Assembly: GCA_032164245.1 (NCBI GenBank) | Contig: JAVMKO010000002.1 | Location: 91,215,340-91,279,339, forward strand | Reading direction: 5' to 3' | Origin: Sternotherus odoratus | Lineage: Eukaryota > Chordata > Testudines > Kinosternidae | DNA: 64,000 nucleotides | In this document: positions 1 to 11,947 of the stretch, in pieces | Layout: every line of letters begins with the position of its first letter | Numbering within the stretch: position 1 is the first letter of the stretch | Made by a program: the position numbers and the translations under genes | Notes under the pieces: model-generated | What the model saw: only the letters and a program-made list of their open reading frames with translations | Told to the model about the DNA's origin: nothing | The model's database searches: none

Positions 1-1207
1 CATGATTGGTCTTTCACCTTTCTGGTCTCTTACCTTTCTAGCCCCTCCATTAAGAAAAAATAAAAAACAAACCAATAATAATTTTACAATACCCATGTGC
101 TTTTAGCCAATAGCATATTTCTTAGGTGTGTGTGTGAGAGAGAGAAAAATTGGTAGAACATCATTGAAGAACCCATAGGGAGAACAGTTGCAAATGCCAG
201 CTAATATAGCTCATTTCTTATCCTGAGGTTGTACCGGGCTATAGTCCAGTTTCCTTAAGCTCCAAATTAAGAAAGGGGGGAAAAATTCTTGACTAAGTGC
301 CAAAAAGATATTTTCCCTCCTTACGCAAATTTCTCTGGACTAGAGATGGGATTGCTGATAATATCTCTGAGTCAGCATCCCCTTTCCCTGAATCAGAACA
401 ACATGTAGATGTAGTGTTTTCAGCACTGACACTTTAAGTGGCCTGGCTCTCTTCTCTTCTAAATCACAGAGTCAGGTTCGGGAGGCCAGTTTTGTAAACA
501 AGATTAGCAAATTGCTATTAAGTTGGTCAATTCCAGTAATCAGCATCAAGGTAATGACAGTCACTCACTCACTCACTTTTCCCTTCAACAGACCAGAAAT
601 AGTTGATCAGCTAAATCCTTTCCAAGAAAGTGTTTGATTCAGCACAAGTAAATGCAATTAGGTCGCAGTTATTTTTTTCCTTAAAGGTGGAAACTACACC
701 TGCATATATAAAATCATTTCAACTAGACAGACCCCTCTAGTTTTAACATTTGGAGACACCCCTAAGCCTACCAAAGGTCTTAAGGAATATTTTTGCAAAG
801 TAAATAATGCATGTGCTAACTTTCTTGTTATATAATAAATACATTTATTGTCCAAATAATGAATTCCATTTATCAGGTGCTACCTGTCAATTATAGCCCT
901 CATGTTGTTTATAGCATACCTGTGATTTACTGTATGAAAAATATTGCTTTTCCTAATGATCATATTTGAAAACTCTGCTGAATTTTCACATAACATAACT
1001 GTGGGGACTAGTAAATCAAAACACATAAAAGTAGCCTTCTTGCTTTTCTTAGCCATCTGCAAAGTTCCATACAGCTAAAAATTATTTGATGTCATGTCAA
1101 ATGGCAAATATTTAAATACATACACTGTACTACCCTAATACATAACACCTAATTAAGCAATTTGGGAACTCCAACTGGCAGACACAACGCTGGCATACTA
1201 TACTTAC
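1..1207. other. AT-rich non-coding DNA, nothing assigned
   Basis: No conserved coding segment, tRNA or recognisable transposon end was found on either strand. Only short simple tracts occur, such as TG/GA-rich DNA near 125-145 and a short CACT run near 563-578. Confidence 0.6.
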
Positions 1208-1392
1208 AGAGCAGAGTATGGAAAAGAGCTAAAAATGAAGATGTGGCATGCTGCTTGCTGCTCTTGGTATTTCTAGGTTGCCCACCAGAGTGGTATATAA
1301 TGCTGCTGCTGCAGAGACCAATAAAGGTATTGTAATGCCAGCTTGCGGATAGAAGCCCTTTACCATGTTTGATAGCAGAATGAAGACATCAC
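1208..1392 (-). other. Candidate exon-like segment bounded by splice consensus
   Basis: On the minus strand a pyrimidine-rich tract ending in TATAG lies directly upstream of 1392, and a TCT|GTAAGTA donor consensus lies directly below 1208, enclosing 185 bp. One frame is open for about 54 codons (GDVFILLSNMVKGFYP at its start, ending in MPHLHF) and then reaches a TAG inside the segment. A real exon here would be a terminal-coding, poison or non-coding exon. I recognise no protein family. In 64 kb several such splice-site pairs are expected by chance. Confidence 0.2.
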
Positions 1393-1882
1393 CTATAAAA
1401 AAATAAAGCAATGGTCATTTAACACCCCTAAAAAACCCACTTTCTTCTATACTGTGGTTTGTCTCTACCCCACTCCCGCAGTCTCAGACAACAGACTGCA
1501 GCAGCTGTAAACACTTCAGTTTCATCACAGTTAGCATCAGGTGGCACTTTTCTCAGCCATTTGAAGGACACTTACCCCAAGAAGGGAAGCTGAAAATGGC
1601 TAACATACTATCAAAATGAGTCTATTTCCACAGGCGCTTTAACTATAGGGGATGGGGGGAAAGCATTTTCTGCCGCGTGTTCACTCAGCATAAGACAGTA
1701 AAAGTCAGTGAAAAGGAGTCATCTCTATGGGCGATGGAACTGCTAAAACTGAAGGAGTACTGGATACAAAGCACAAAAGATTAAAAATAGAAAGCCTGTG
1801 TCAAACACTACAGGATCCTGACAACAAACTATGAAAACAGAGCTTGAATCCTCTCCTTAGATTACACTGTTCCATGTTAGCA

Positions 1883-1886
<4 letters not shown>
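1393..1886. other. Non-coding DNA, nothing assigned
   Basis: AT-rich sequence without recognisable repeats, transposon ends or coding potential. Confidence 0.6.

Positions 1887-1961
<75 letters not shown>
1887..1961. repeat. (TA)n microsatellite, about 75 bp
   Basis: A pure alternating TA tract of about 37 dinucleotides. It is self-complementary and can extrude a cruciform. The YIYIYI run seen when it is translated is an artefact. Confidence 0.95.
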
Positions 1962-1965
<4 letters not shown>

Positions 1966-2048
1966 GTAAAAGCTAAAAATGAAAACATTTGAACCTGATA
2001 GATATAAACTATTTAAATAATTACTTATTATTCCCATGTACAGCAGTC

Positions 2049-2285
2049 CTACTTCTTGTTCAGCTAATTGCTAAGACAAACAAGTTTATTTACATTTACA
2101 GGAGATAATGCTGCCCACTTCTTGTTCACAATGTCACCTGAAAGTGAGAACGGGCATTGGCATGCCACTGTTTTAGCCAGCATAGCAAGATATTTACATG
2201 CCAGATGCGCTAAAGATTCATATGTCCCTTCATCCTTCAACCAGCATTCCAGAGGACATGTGTCCATGCTGACAATGGGTTCTGC
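2049..2285 (-). pseudogene. hAT transposase C-terminus, decayed
   Basis: The minus-strand reading has the layout of the C-terminal hAT dimerisation domain: a CPLECWLKDEG block, then a KYLAMLAKTV block where family members usually have (R/K)YLA.PATSVP.ER, then FSLSGDIVNKKWAALSP and NVNKLVCLSN. This domain normally holds transposase monomers together. A nonsense TAG at 2064-2066 interrupts the last residues, where the family has a tryptophan after the aspartate or asparagine. The ancestral stop is probably the TAG at 2049-2051. The N-terminal and catalytic regions are missing, because the coding similarity ends near 2285 and the neighbouring sequence is the element's 3' non-coding part in the opposite orientation. 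It is therefore a dead relic. Family assignment is from motif recognition without a search. Confidence 0.75.
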
Positions 2286-2640
2286 TTGTAAGCTGCATTT
2301 TCACGATAAAGAGATTGCATTACAATACTTACATGAAGTGAATTGAAAAATACCATTTCTTTTGTTTACCATTTTTGCAGTAAAAATATTTGTAATAAAA
2401 ATATAAAATGGATTTTAGCCCACGAAAGTTTATGCCCTAATAAATTTACTAGTCTCTAAGGTGCCACAAGAACTCCTCTTTTTTTTTTTTTTTTTTGTAT
2501 TCTGTGTTGTCATTGAAATCAATATTTTGAAAATATAGAAAACATCCAATAATATTCAATAAATTTCAATTGATATTCTATTGTTTAACCGTGCAATTAA
2601 AACTGCAATTAATCATGATTAACTTTTAATTCAATTGCTG
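2286..2640 (+). mobile_element. hAT 3' non-coding part, inverted relative to its coding relic
   Basis: I recognise this segment as the 3' untranslated part of the same turtle-type hAT family whose transposase relic lies just to the left on the opposite strand. Marker strings are TTTTCACGATAAAGAGATTG near 2300 and GCAATTAATCATGATTAA near the right end, a decayed version of the family's terminal ATTAATCGCGATTAA-type repeat. It is interrupted by a SINE-like insertion at about 2411-2496. Family recognition is from memory. The right boundary is approximate. Confidence 0.55.
2411..2496 (-). mobile_element. SINE-like fragment ending in poly-T
   Basis: The segment holds CCCACGAAAGTTTATGCCC, AGTCTCTAAGGTGCCACAAG and then a run of about 18 T. 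This is the 3' portion of an abundant turtle interspersed repeat, here inverted. The copy at 31053-31170 shows the other orientation and shares the rAGTCTyTAAGGTGCCAC core as its complement. It is nested in the hAT 3' region and has replaced a short part of it. Confidence 0.6.
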
Positions 2641-2871
2641 TACCAACAGAACTAACAACACAATGTTTTATCAGTGGAATAGATGGAGACATTTGTATGT
2701 GTTATTTGATATTATACATTAGAAAATATGGGCAAGGAAATTACATATGCTCTCAAATAAAAATGTTAAAATTCAAATTCAGCCTTTGGTTCTTTAAAAT
2801 GCCAATTCTTTGTTTATAGTGTTATGTGAAGCAATCAATAAAACCCAGCCTTGTATAGTTAGGTGCATTAA

Positions 2872-3141
2872 GGTATATCTGCACTTAAAAACCCATGGCA
2901 GGCCTGCACCAGCTGACTCAGGCTTGCAGGGCTTGGGCTGTGGGGCTGTTTAACTGCTGTGAAGACGTTCAGGATCTGGCTGGAGCTTGGTCTCTAGGAC
3001 CCTTCAGGGTGGGAGGGTCTCAGAGTTCAGGCTGCAACCCAAGCCAGAACCTCTACATCGCAATTAAATAGTCCATTAACCTGAACTTGGGTCAGCTGGC
3101 ATGGAGCAGCCACAGGGTCTAACTGCAGTATAGACGTACCC
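2872..3141. mobile_element. Palindromic TTAA-flanked MITE (270 bp)
   Basis: TTAA lies at both edges (2868-2871 and 3142-3145). The ends are inverted repeats: GGTATATCTGCACT on the left and the complement of AGTATAGACGTACCC on the right. The whole element reads as a degraded palindrome: GCACCAGCTGACTCAGGCTTG in the left arm pairs with CTTGGGTCAGCTGGCATG in the right arm. There is no ORF. A TTAA target with GG-starting termini suggests Kolobok, with piggyBac as the alternative. I recognise the family as common in turtles. Confidence 0.75.
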
Positions 3142-3632
3142 TTAAAGTCAAGAGACAATTTTTGTGGTCACGATTATTTCTTCTGTTCTCTCTCACAAGT
3201 AAGTTACACTGTCGTAAGAACACGTTATTAACAAATATTTCATTTAATTTCAAATACATTGACCGCCAACAATACAACCCCAAATCTGAACGAGCCAGCG
3301 TTGATAATGCTTGAGACCTTGAGTTTAGAAGACTTGACAGAATGCTCCACAATTATATAGGACATTACTTTTTTTGGTAGGTTATGTTTTTACACAAGAG
3401 CAGCCTTGAAAATGTAAAGGAGATTGCACTGATTGAACAGCAGCTGTATTTGAGACTCAAGCAAAAAGGGTAACATACAATAAATAGTCAACACAAAAAG
3501 TTTGTTTCTCCCGGGAAACTCGACAAGTTTAATGGAATTCCAGGTTACACTCAGCTTGGAAAGTGGCATGGGTCTGTATTTCAGGAAAAGCAACTTCTCT
3601 GAAAGTTCCAAAGAACTTTAATACTTCAGTGT
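3142..3632. other. Non-coding DNA, nothing assigned
   Basis: Moderately AT-rich spacer. The short open frames on the minus strand have no recognisable similarity. Confidence 0.55.
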
Positions 3633-3767
3633 CCTTATTCAGCAAAACACTTACATTCATGCTTAACTTCAAGCACATTCGTATTAATCCCTTCTCCACT
3701 GTTTGGAAAAGAATTTAAGCAAATGCTTAACTTTACACATGCTTAAAAGTATTTTGCTGAATCAGAG
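3633..3767. mobile_element. Foldback MITE relic
   Basis: The left arm CCTTATTCAGCAAAACAC is answered on the right by GTATTTTGCTGAATCAGAG, and CATGCTTAACTTCAAGCAC by an inverted copy around 3724-3745. I recognise a turtle palindromic repeat with AGCAAAACACTTAAGCA-type arms. It has no coding content and its boundaries are approximate. Confidence 0.6.
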
Positions 3768-3922
3768 TTTTAAAGAGGTAGGTAAAGGGGCCTGTGAAAG
3801 AACAAGTATCCAGGAGCCAGTCAAAATGGTTTGTTGACTGCAAAAACCTTAAGTCCCACATCTGAATTCATAATAGGTCATGCCTGCTGGTGACCAGCTC
3901 TTATGCAAGGTACAGCAGTCAG

Positions 3923-4080
3923 CAGGGCCAGCTCCAGGCACCAACCGAGGAAGCATGTGCTTGGGGCGGCACATTTTAAGGGGCGGCATTCCGGCCAATC
4001 TTGGGGCGGCACATTCCGGCCCCCTTTTTTGTTTGTTTGTTTGCTTGTTTGGGGCAGCAAAAAAGTTAGAGCTGGCCCTG
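3923..4080. mobile_element. Miniature hAT element (158 bp)
   Basis: The termini are CAGGGCCAGCTC and GAGCTGGCCCTG, perfect 12-bp inverted repeats. The flanks are GCAGTCAG (3915-3922) and GCAGTCCG (4081-4088), an 8-bp target duplication with one mismatch, as expected for hAT transposition. The inside has two or three GGGGCGGCAC-type direct repeats and a (GTTT)n run and no coding potential. Confidence 0.85.
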
Positions 4081-4088
4081 GCAGTCCG

Positions 4089-5199
4089 CTGATTATTTTT
4101 TTTTTTTTTTGGTATAGTACAATGTATTCTTCACAGTATGCTATCTTATTCGTTGGAAAAAACAAATCCTGCAATTCAGGTTGCTGCCTTCTCTTAATGT
4201 ACCAGTTTATATGGATCTGGCTACTAAGCAAAACAATTTTTTAAAAAAACCTTCATTTTAGAGTCATCTATAAACGTACACTAAAATGATTTACTTAAGA
4301 GATAAGGTTTATGGTGGAAGAATATATGAGGCAATAAATGTCTTACAGCTCGTTAAACATGGAAGCAAAGCTGAAGCCTTTGATAACTGTAAAAGCAGTT
4401 TCTAGTGAGGATATTCTAACATCCTCTTAATTCTAACTTTCTCATAACACAACAAGATTAGAAAAAAATACAGACTTCCTCATTGTTTCCCTCTTGTTGT
4501 TTCACCTTTTGGAGTTACGAGGATTCCGTTTGGAACCATCATTTCCTCATGACTTTCTGCTAATGCTGATATGGACAATTTGTGGCTTGGGTGTAAGTAA
4601 CCGAGCAAGGCTATGTTTTAAAAGTGCAGATTTGTTTGATGTCAAGAGAGTAAATAATTGAGCAAAAGAGTGTCCTGAATTGAGCAAAAACTTGTGATGT
4701 TATTGGAAACTAAATTTCCCAAAACAGGAGCCTAGATATTTCCTGCAACATATATCCTTTGAAAAGTTAACAGATCAGTTTCAGATATGGTGCAAGCATG
4801 TGCAAATCATTTGACTTCAAAGAAGTTGCACCCATGTACACTGGATATGAACTTAGTACCAAATATTCAATTACCCAATTTCATGCATGTAAAAGTTACA
4901 CTGTCGGCAATAAATTAGATGCCTACTGAGGAAAAAAATTGGTCTGTTAAGGCCAATAAGTACTTCAGTGCAGTTTCTGAAGAGAGCAATAGATTCTTCT
5001 AGGCTGTGATTGGGTGAAATTCTTCTCTTGTCAAACAATGCTGGATTATAGCCATTTAGATGAAATGAAGAAATGTAGCATATAGATTGAAAATACTGCA
5101 AGAATACACTCTCTTGGGTTATTTCACAGCATCTCCAATTTAAGATAAAGTACCCACAAAATGAAAAGCAATGACATATAGGAAATCATAGCTGGCATG
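4089..5199. other. Non-coding DNA, possible old repeat near 4760-4860
   Basis: Mostly unassigned AT-rich DNA with a T run near 4097-4110. A stretch around 4765-4830 (GTGCAAATCATTTGACTTCAA then GTTGCACCCATGTACA) resembles a dispersed palindromic turtle repeat but is too diverged to delimit. Confidence 0.4.
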
Positions 5200-5201
5200 T
5201 A

Positions 5202-5324
5202 GGGTGACCAGATGTCCCAATTTTATAGGGACAGTCCCGATTTTTCGATCTCTCACTTATATAGGCTCCTATTACCCCTCCCCCATCCCTGTCCCGATTT
5301 TTCACACTTGTTGTCTGGTCACCC
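5202..5324. mobile_element. Short inverted-repeat transposon (about 123 bp)
   Basis: GGGTGACCAGATGTCCC on the left and GTCTGGTCACCC on the right form terminal inverted repeats with TA at both flanks (5200-5201 and 5325-5326). The internal direct motif TCCCGATTTTTC occurs twice. It is a non-autonomous element. The TA flanks suggest a Tc1/mariner-type target, but a longer hAT duplication cannot be excluded. Confidence 0.7.
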
Positions 5325-5326
5325 TA

Positions 5327-7740
5327 TTGACATGAGACATCAAAACACTAAGATGACAGAGTCTGTATTTTGTCTTTTTGGAGAAAGGGTTAGTTTTTAA
5401 GTAAGTAGTGTATATTTAGCATCCTGAGGACAATCATCATCACATTATAACTATTTGGAGGCAGCTAAAATTTGGGACTGAAACCACTTGTCAGCATCAC
5501 TTTAGTCCAATTTTTAAATCACGTTCCCTGTTTTGCTAATGTGTTGTAGCACCATATTACATTTTAGAGAAATCATGTGGCTTTCTGGTTCTTTGACCAT
5601 TGTGCATTGCCCCATAAATTACATTTAAGAATATAGAGGTTCTGCATTTTTGTTACCACAACATTTAGATTTCTACTTTCAGAGTCAAACAAATTTTGGG
5701 AGACTGAACTTAAACCAAATCTGAATGCTTGTTGTTTTCTCACTCTACAACCAATATTCCAAATGGAACATTAATAAGGACTCTTCTCCCATAAATCTCA
5801 GCTATTCCTTTCCCATTTACGTGTGTTTCTGTGAACAAATTCTTGCTTCAAAGCAAAAAGCTGTATCCTACATAGCTAATCAGCATTACCTCTGTCCTTT
5901 AAACCTACATCTCCCACCAAAAAAAACAGTCTCCACAATACTCCTACACAGTGACTGCAATTATTTAACCACAAGAGATTTTTCTTTTCTTTTTTTTAAA
6001 GTTACTGTGGGAAGGCCTGTGTTTTCGTACACATTTTCAACTAGTACTAAGCAAATTATTACTTTTAAAAAAGAACTGCAAAGGTATAAAATATTTAGGG
6101 CATGGGAACAGTGAAAACAGATCAGGCAATATGAAAGCAGTTCATTATGAAGTGACTGGTTGCTCCGGAGTTTATGTTGAAACTAGCTCTACAGTATAAT
6201 TTTCAAAAAACCCTGCAACTTTCTAAAACACTGTGCATGCTACATCTCATTCTCATAACCACAATTTTCCTAGTACATTCGGAAATGGCTGGCTCATCTC
6301 TTCCCTCCCCCATAAGGTGTGTCCATGTGGAAGGCTTTTTTCTCCCTTAAGTGCAAGGAACTGGCCACACAGACACAGTGTGCTTTATTCATTTTTACAG
6401 ACTAGTTTCTTTCATGAGGAATTTAGGGGCTTATCTTCTGACTATGAACACATGTCCATCTAAGAGTGCTTGGGAATATGTCCCCATAGGTCCCAAACAC
6501 GTGGCTGGAAGGATACTAGAAAGCAGAACTACCCATAGCATTTTAGAAAGGGCTTGCGAAACAATTTTCCTTCCTCCCCCACTCATTGTTTTAGTATAGT
6601 GTTGTCAACTCTAAATTTTAATGCAAATGTCATTCTGTTTGATGTTTAACTTGAAGCCCCAGTTCCTGGAGACAAATGCTTATGTAAGACGCTCACAATT
6701 TTTAAGCCAGTCTTGTGATTCTTTGACCATTGGAGGTTGGTAATACCATAATATTATTTGTATTGTGCTAATTTATTGCTGTCCAGCATGACCATACCAT
6801 TCTGCTGCAGAGGGATGACCGAGGATTTGAGGGAGGACTGGTGAGAAGGTTGGTTTGAGATGCACCCTAAACTGAACCCACTCATTTTAAAATAACCGTC
6901 TATGGGGAGATATCTTTATGGGTAACTAGTCTCCTACTGCCGAGGAACCCTTCTGCTTGTTTCAGCTTATACTGGTCTCTGTTGGTTGACTTTTTCACAG
7001 CTACTGTGCCTTTCTAGGGGGTATGACTAGTCTTCTTTTATTATTATTGTAAATGAAAGCAGAGATTCTCCTTTACATTTTCAAGGCTGCACAGATCCCT
7101 ATGGCAAGCTCTCTTGGCAGTAACATTTTAAAGATACAAGAAAAGACTAGGAAATAAAACAGGGTTTTATTTTAAAAGATGGAATTAAAAAGAGTAAACT
7201 ATGGGGCTGAAAACATCCAGATAGTGACTATTTAATCTTTATAAGCCTATGACTGCTTTCCAGGACCTGTACACAAAGAAAATTGATATCACAGGAAGAA
7301 AAATATCCAGCAACAAAACAAATTAAGACATTCCCCCTGAAGGGACAGTGCAGGAAATCTTTTCCATTAATTTAAGAAGGACTAATCAAAAACAAAATGA
7401 CAGACTCATTTTTAATATGTCACCATATCAAGACACAACAATTACACATATATGTGGCAATGAATTATAGCAGCGTACGTATGTTTTGAATATGCTGTAG
7501 TGAGGCCCACACAGAAGTGTAGCTCAGTGACTTCATGATAGTGATCTCACCCGGCTGAATGAGATCGCGTGGCTGTGCTGTAATTGTGGTCAGCACTGAC
7601 ACGTGTATATGAATAAAAGGTTCTGTAGAACTCTCAACTCATGTGAGCTAGTTACATTTACTAACTCATAAGAGGACAGGCAACGGAAATGCAAGGAATA
7701 AAATAGGATAAAAAGGGCATGCATTGTTTGAGACATGTTG
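5327..7740. other. AT-rich non-coding DNA, nothing assigned
   Basis: The open frames at 5725-6114 and 6233-6599 on the plus strand lack recognisable motifs and consist of low-complexity T-rich codons. No transposon termini were seen. Confidence 0.55.
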
Positions 7741-7800
7741 GGGCCTCATCCTGTAAACCCTTACCATTCTCACGTGAGCAGTCTCACTGAGAGTCATTGA
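7741..7800. repeat. Fragment of palindromic dispersed repeat
   Basis: GCCTCATCCTGTAAACCC followed by CTCACGTGAGCAGTCTCA resembles one arm of a turtle foldback repeat whose intact copies read GCCTGATCCTGCAAACCCTT with a CACGTGAGTAGTCCCA continuation. Only one arm is visible. Confidence 0.4.
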
Positions 7801-10800
7801 GATGCATATAGATTCCTGGCTCTATGTATAACCATCAATGCCTTCTGAGTTACTTCAAAATGGCCATTTTCTGAAGCCTAAAATTTGCCAACATGCTTCC
7901 GAGAAGAGAAACAATATGATAAGCAGCAGCAGCACAAGTATAAATTTTCCCACATCCTGCTTGCATGTGTCTGTGAAGTATCCCCTACAAGGACAGCGGT
8001 GAGGCACAAGGTGGGTGGTGTGAGTTAAAGTACAGCATGGAGCAACACAGTCCAGCTCTTCTGTGAATTGAGAGTTTCTGTCTCTGGCACCTTTCATGAA
8101 AATTAAATTCCCCCACAGCAAATTTTAAAACAACAAATGTTTGGCTAAAATAACCTCTCAGGGGATGAGTCTAATTTGATTGTTGCATATTTCCTAAATG
8201 AAGGGCTAGTATTTAAGAGTATTTATAGAAAGCTAAATTAATCTTAAATGTATTGTGCATTGAGATTATATACCTACCACATATAAAGCATTTTATATAT
8301 ACTGGCATGCTTCAGGGGCAGTCACAGTAAAAAGTTGCCTAAAACTTAAAACTATTTGATGTTATGGCACATTGCCCACAGCCCCCATAGGTGGAAGAAA
8401 GGAGGGAAGGAGAAAGGAGGGGCAGGCGTCTGACAAACTATTTACCAGTATGTGCATACTATTGCCCAGCTGCTTTGGTTTTCAGGCCACACACACACAG
8501 TTACCCCTTATTAACCAAACTCAGCAAACGGAAGGAGATCGACAGAGCAAGAGGAAGAAATAGTTTTTCAAATGCATGAATTTGGCATATTACTCATGCT
8601 TTCTCTCTTACTTCAATTACAAATCCTTCGGCCATCCTTAAACCATAGCCAACAAAACAAAATTAGCAACATTCACAACAAAGAAACTGGCCTTCTTTAC
8701 TGACACTCTAAATGTTATTTCTTTCTTCTGTGTTTGGAAGGCAGTACACAAAGGCGGCATGGCACCCCCCACAGTGCTCAGTCCACAGCGAACGCCATGC
8801 AATGAATGCCTTTTCAATGTGCATGTGTGTGCATCCTGGAGGAGAGGGAGAGTTCTCTCACTGTAAACCGTTCACAAGGCATGAATGGCTTATGTGCGCA
8901 CCATGAATGTTTAAGGTGTCCAGCCTAAACAACGTGACTGAAAATTAATGTTTTAGGATGGCTAAAGGCCACAATGTTATGATGTCACGTAAGAGCCACC
9001 TGCAGAACTAGTAAATAAGGGACTTGACGCAAGCTGGAAGAAGTTGCTTCTGCCAAAGGAAGGAAAAATGTTGTGTTTTTTTTGGGGGGGGGGGGGGGCA
9101 GAGGGGGGAATCTCCTCTCTGTTCCTGGTCTCCCGTTGCCTTCCTATTCTCCTCTATAAACACACACACAGGGAATCCAGCTAGACAAGAGGATGGTGAA
9201 GAAGGGGAGAATAAGAATAGGATAAAGTAGCGGAGCAAAGGTAAATGTCAATTTAAAAATTCCTGATTAGAACAGGGAAATAAAGCACTGTACAGGTTTA
9301 TTCCTGTATTACAGGCCTCCACTCTGTATACATCTAATGTTAACGGGGTTTGGTCTGTTTTGTTTTGTTTTTTAACACCCTTTTAGTTCTGGCTTTGATC
9401 ACACAAAATTCCTTTGAGTGGGCTTATTGAAATAGGGTGCAAGAAATTAAGAAAACATCCAAAGAGCTACAGTCTTCTGTACCTGTTATACTCATTTCCT
9501 CTCTCATTCTGGGACCCAGCGACTGGTTTTCATAGACATTGCAGAACAACAGCAACAAGATTTCCTTAGATGAAATGTTTGAACCACACCATTTTCCATT
9601 CACACTTTACAGGCCGTTCCCCACAACTCCACCACCCGAATCTTGTGCCCCTCTTGAGTTCTTTCCTCTCCACTAACCCATCATGCTCAGTTTAGGAATG
9701 CTTGCAAAATACAAAAGGAGAACATGGGGCAAATGCCAGCATGTGACCTCTGTCTGTACTTAGCCAGGCATGATATGTGAATCAGGTTTGCTGCATGCAG
9801 GTTTCCATGGTAATGTGACTACGCAGCAAGCAGAGGAGTTGCACCGTTCTTTAGCAGTGGTACAAGTAACAATAGAGCTATGCTTAAGACGGCACAAATA
9901 GTTCCTATCACCACAGAGCTCTACAGATATAACTGAAGGGCTCTTTTCAACATCATTCTCCTTACTTTTCTTTTCTAAATAACCTGTCCTTTTTGGATAA
10001 ACGAAAGGCATTTTTCTAAGGGAGTCTATAATGGAAAGAAATAGCCACAAAGAAGAATGCTTATATGTAGGAGGGAGAGAAAGTGATCCATTATATATAG
10101 TCAAGCAGTACACCTAATGACCCCTTTAACTTCTTCTGTTGAGGGCATTTCTTGAGTTTTACAGTGGACTATAAAGCAGTGAGCTATAATTCCTGACCTG
10201 TTTCTAAATCCCAATAAAAAGGGCACTCAGCTAGACACACTACAGAAACACCGCATGTTTTTATAGACCAATTTTTAAAAATTCCAAACTTTAAAAGCTA
10301 AGCACCAGGTACCCTGAAGGCTTTTAAATTAAAATTAAATTTTGAAAAGTCCGTGGATTTAGTTTAGTGTTTGTTTTTTGTCTTTTCCCAATTTTCAGAG
10401 AAAAGGATTTTCTTTCATGACATGAACGGTTTAATGGGTAGATTAATATCTAAGGGTTTAAAACTTTCACCATGTGTGAATTGTCCCACATCTAAATTCT
10501 TTTTAAACAGCCTGAAAACAGCATTTTAGGACACCCTTCCATTCAATCATTTTCCTGTCCTTGGCCTTTTACCTAGTCACCAACCTCCACGATTCAGGAG
10601 CAACGATGATCCACTGCCTCAGATGGACAGTTCTGTTCCTTGCTCTACACGTTTCTAGTAGACATGAGCAGTGCTGATGAAAAGGAGAAGAGGAAATACC
10701 GCTAAGCAAGAGATGCATGATTTCTCCTAAGCTGTGAAGATAGCTTTTTGAGATTTCCATGCACATTTTTTAGTAAAAAAATTGTTTCTTCAAGTTTTCG

Positions 10801-11939
10801 CGTGGGACAGTACAAAAAGTTACCAGTCTCCTGACATTTTTCCCTTAAATAGAAACCTCAGACTGTGCAATATCATGTGAAATAAATTGTCGAAAAAATT
10901 TCATGACTCAAGAAAAACCTGACTAATTTTGCCCTGAACTACTAATAGAGGCAGAGGAGCATATAACAATATGTACTGCTGATAAGCACCTGGAACAGAG
11001 CAACTTGCTCAACTGTGCAGCCAATAAACATTTAGCAGAGTATAACTGCTCAGGAAAGCAGTATCTTCTCCCCTTAAACATCTTGCATTAAATAGTAACA
11101 ATCTGATGAGCCATAACTAACATGATGGCAACGAAGTATCTCAAATGATGCCACATGATCTATTTTAGCAATGTGGAAATATGCTCTCTCTCCCAACTTC
11201 ACAAATATCCTTAAATGAAATTTAAATGTTAACAGTTTAGGAAATGCTTTTACAAGTCAGCATGTATGCAATATCAAGATTAAAAAAATCAATATTAAAA
11301 TTATTTGCTACTCGTCTAGTTGTTTCCTTATTGCTAGTAATCAGTGCATGCTGATAATTTACAACTAATTCAGCTTGGCAAGCTACCACTAATGAAAAGA
11401 GAGAAAAGACATGACTCGACTATAAATGAAAGAAAAGAGAAGTCTGAATATACTATATAAACAAGCAACTAAATTAAAATATGAAATGTGATGCTGTATC
11501 AACTTTCAAAAGGTGTGTGCACAGTTTCCCAAAAGCATTTTCTCATCCTTCCACATAATATATAAAAGAACATACCAAAAACCCTAAGAAACATTCCCAC
11601 TTTGGTGGGGGTGAGCGGGAGAGAAAATAAACCACACACACTTCCCATGAATAGTACTCTTCTCTATAACATAAACCCTGTGCACTCGGTCTATGAGTTT
11701 GTTATGGTTTTTCTACTTTGCTAATCCTATACAACATTCACAGGAAAGCAAAAGCAGCATTAAAAAAAATGCACTCCAAGTTAAGCATGGGTGGCTTTAG
11801 AAAGTGACTTTTCATGTGTGAGAAAAAGGGATATTCTGTTACTATGGAATCCAATCCAATTCATCCTATGTCATTGGAATTGGCTCGGCTTAGAGTTCAT
11901 GCTACTTGTCCACAGCTAACAAATTGAAGGCCACATAGC
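7801..11939. other. Non-coding DNA with simple tracts only
   Basis: No gene or transposon boundary could be supported in this stretch. It contains a purine-rich GGA/GAA tract near 8391-8425, a run of 15 G at 9084-9098 and short CA tracts near 8489-8500 and 9159-9170. The minus-strand open frame at 9760-10113 has no recognisable domain. Confidence 0.5.
9084..9098 (+). repeat. Poly-G tract, 15 bp
   Basis: Fifteen consecutive G preceded by eight T and followed by another G-rich stretch. The length is likely variable and prone to sequencing error. Confidence 0.8.
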
Positions 11940-11947
11940 CTCTATAC

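Noticed and set aside
1887..1961. Apparent membrane segment of YIYIYI repeats
   Set aside because: It is a translation of the (TA)n microsatellite.
2068..2346. Plus-strand open frame of 92 codons
   Set aside because: It is mainly the antisense of the hAT transposase relic. The recognisable hAT dimerisation motifs are on the minus strand.
4487..4589. Possible exon between a pyrimidine tract and GT|GTAAGTAA donor
   Set aside because: The acceptor context (TTTTGGAG) is weak and the open frame continues well past the donor, giving no boundary signal. More likely chance.
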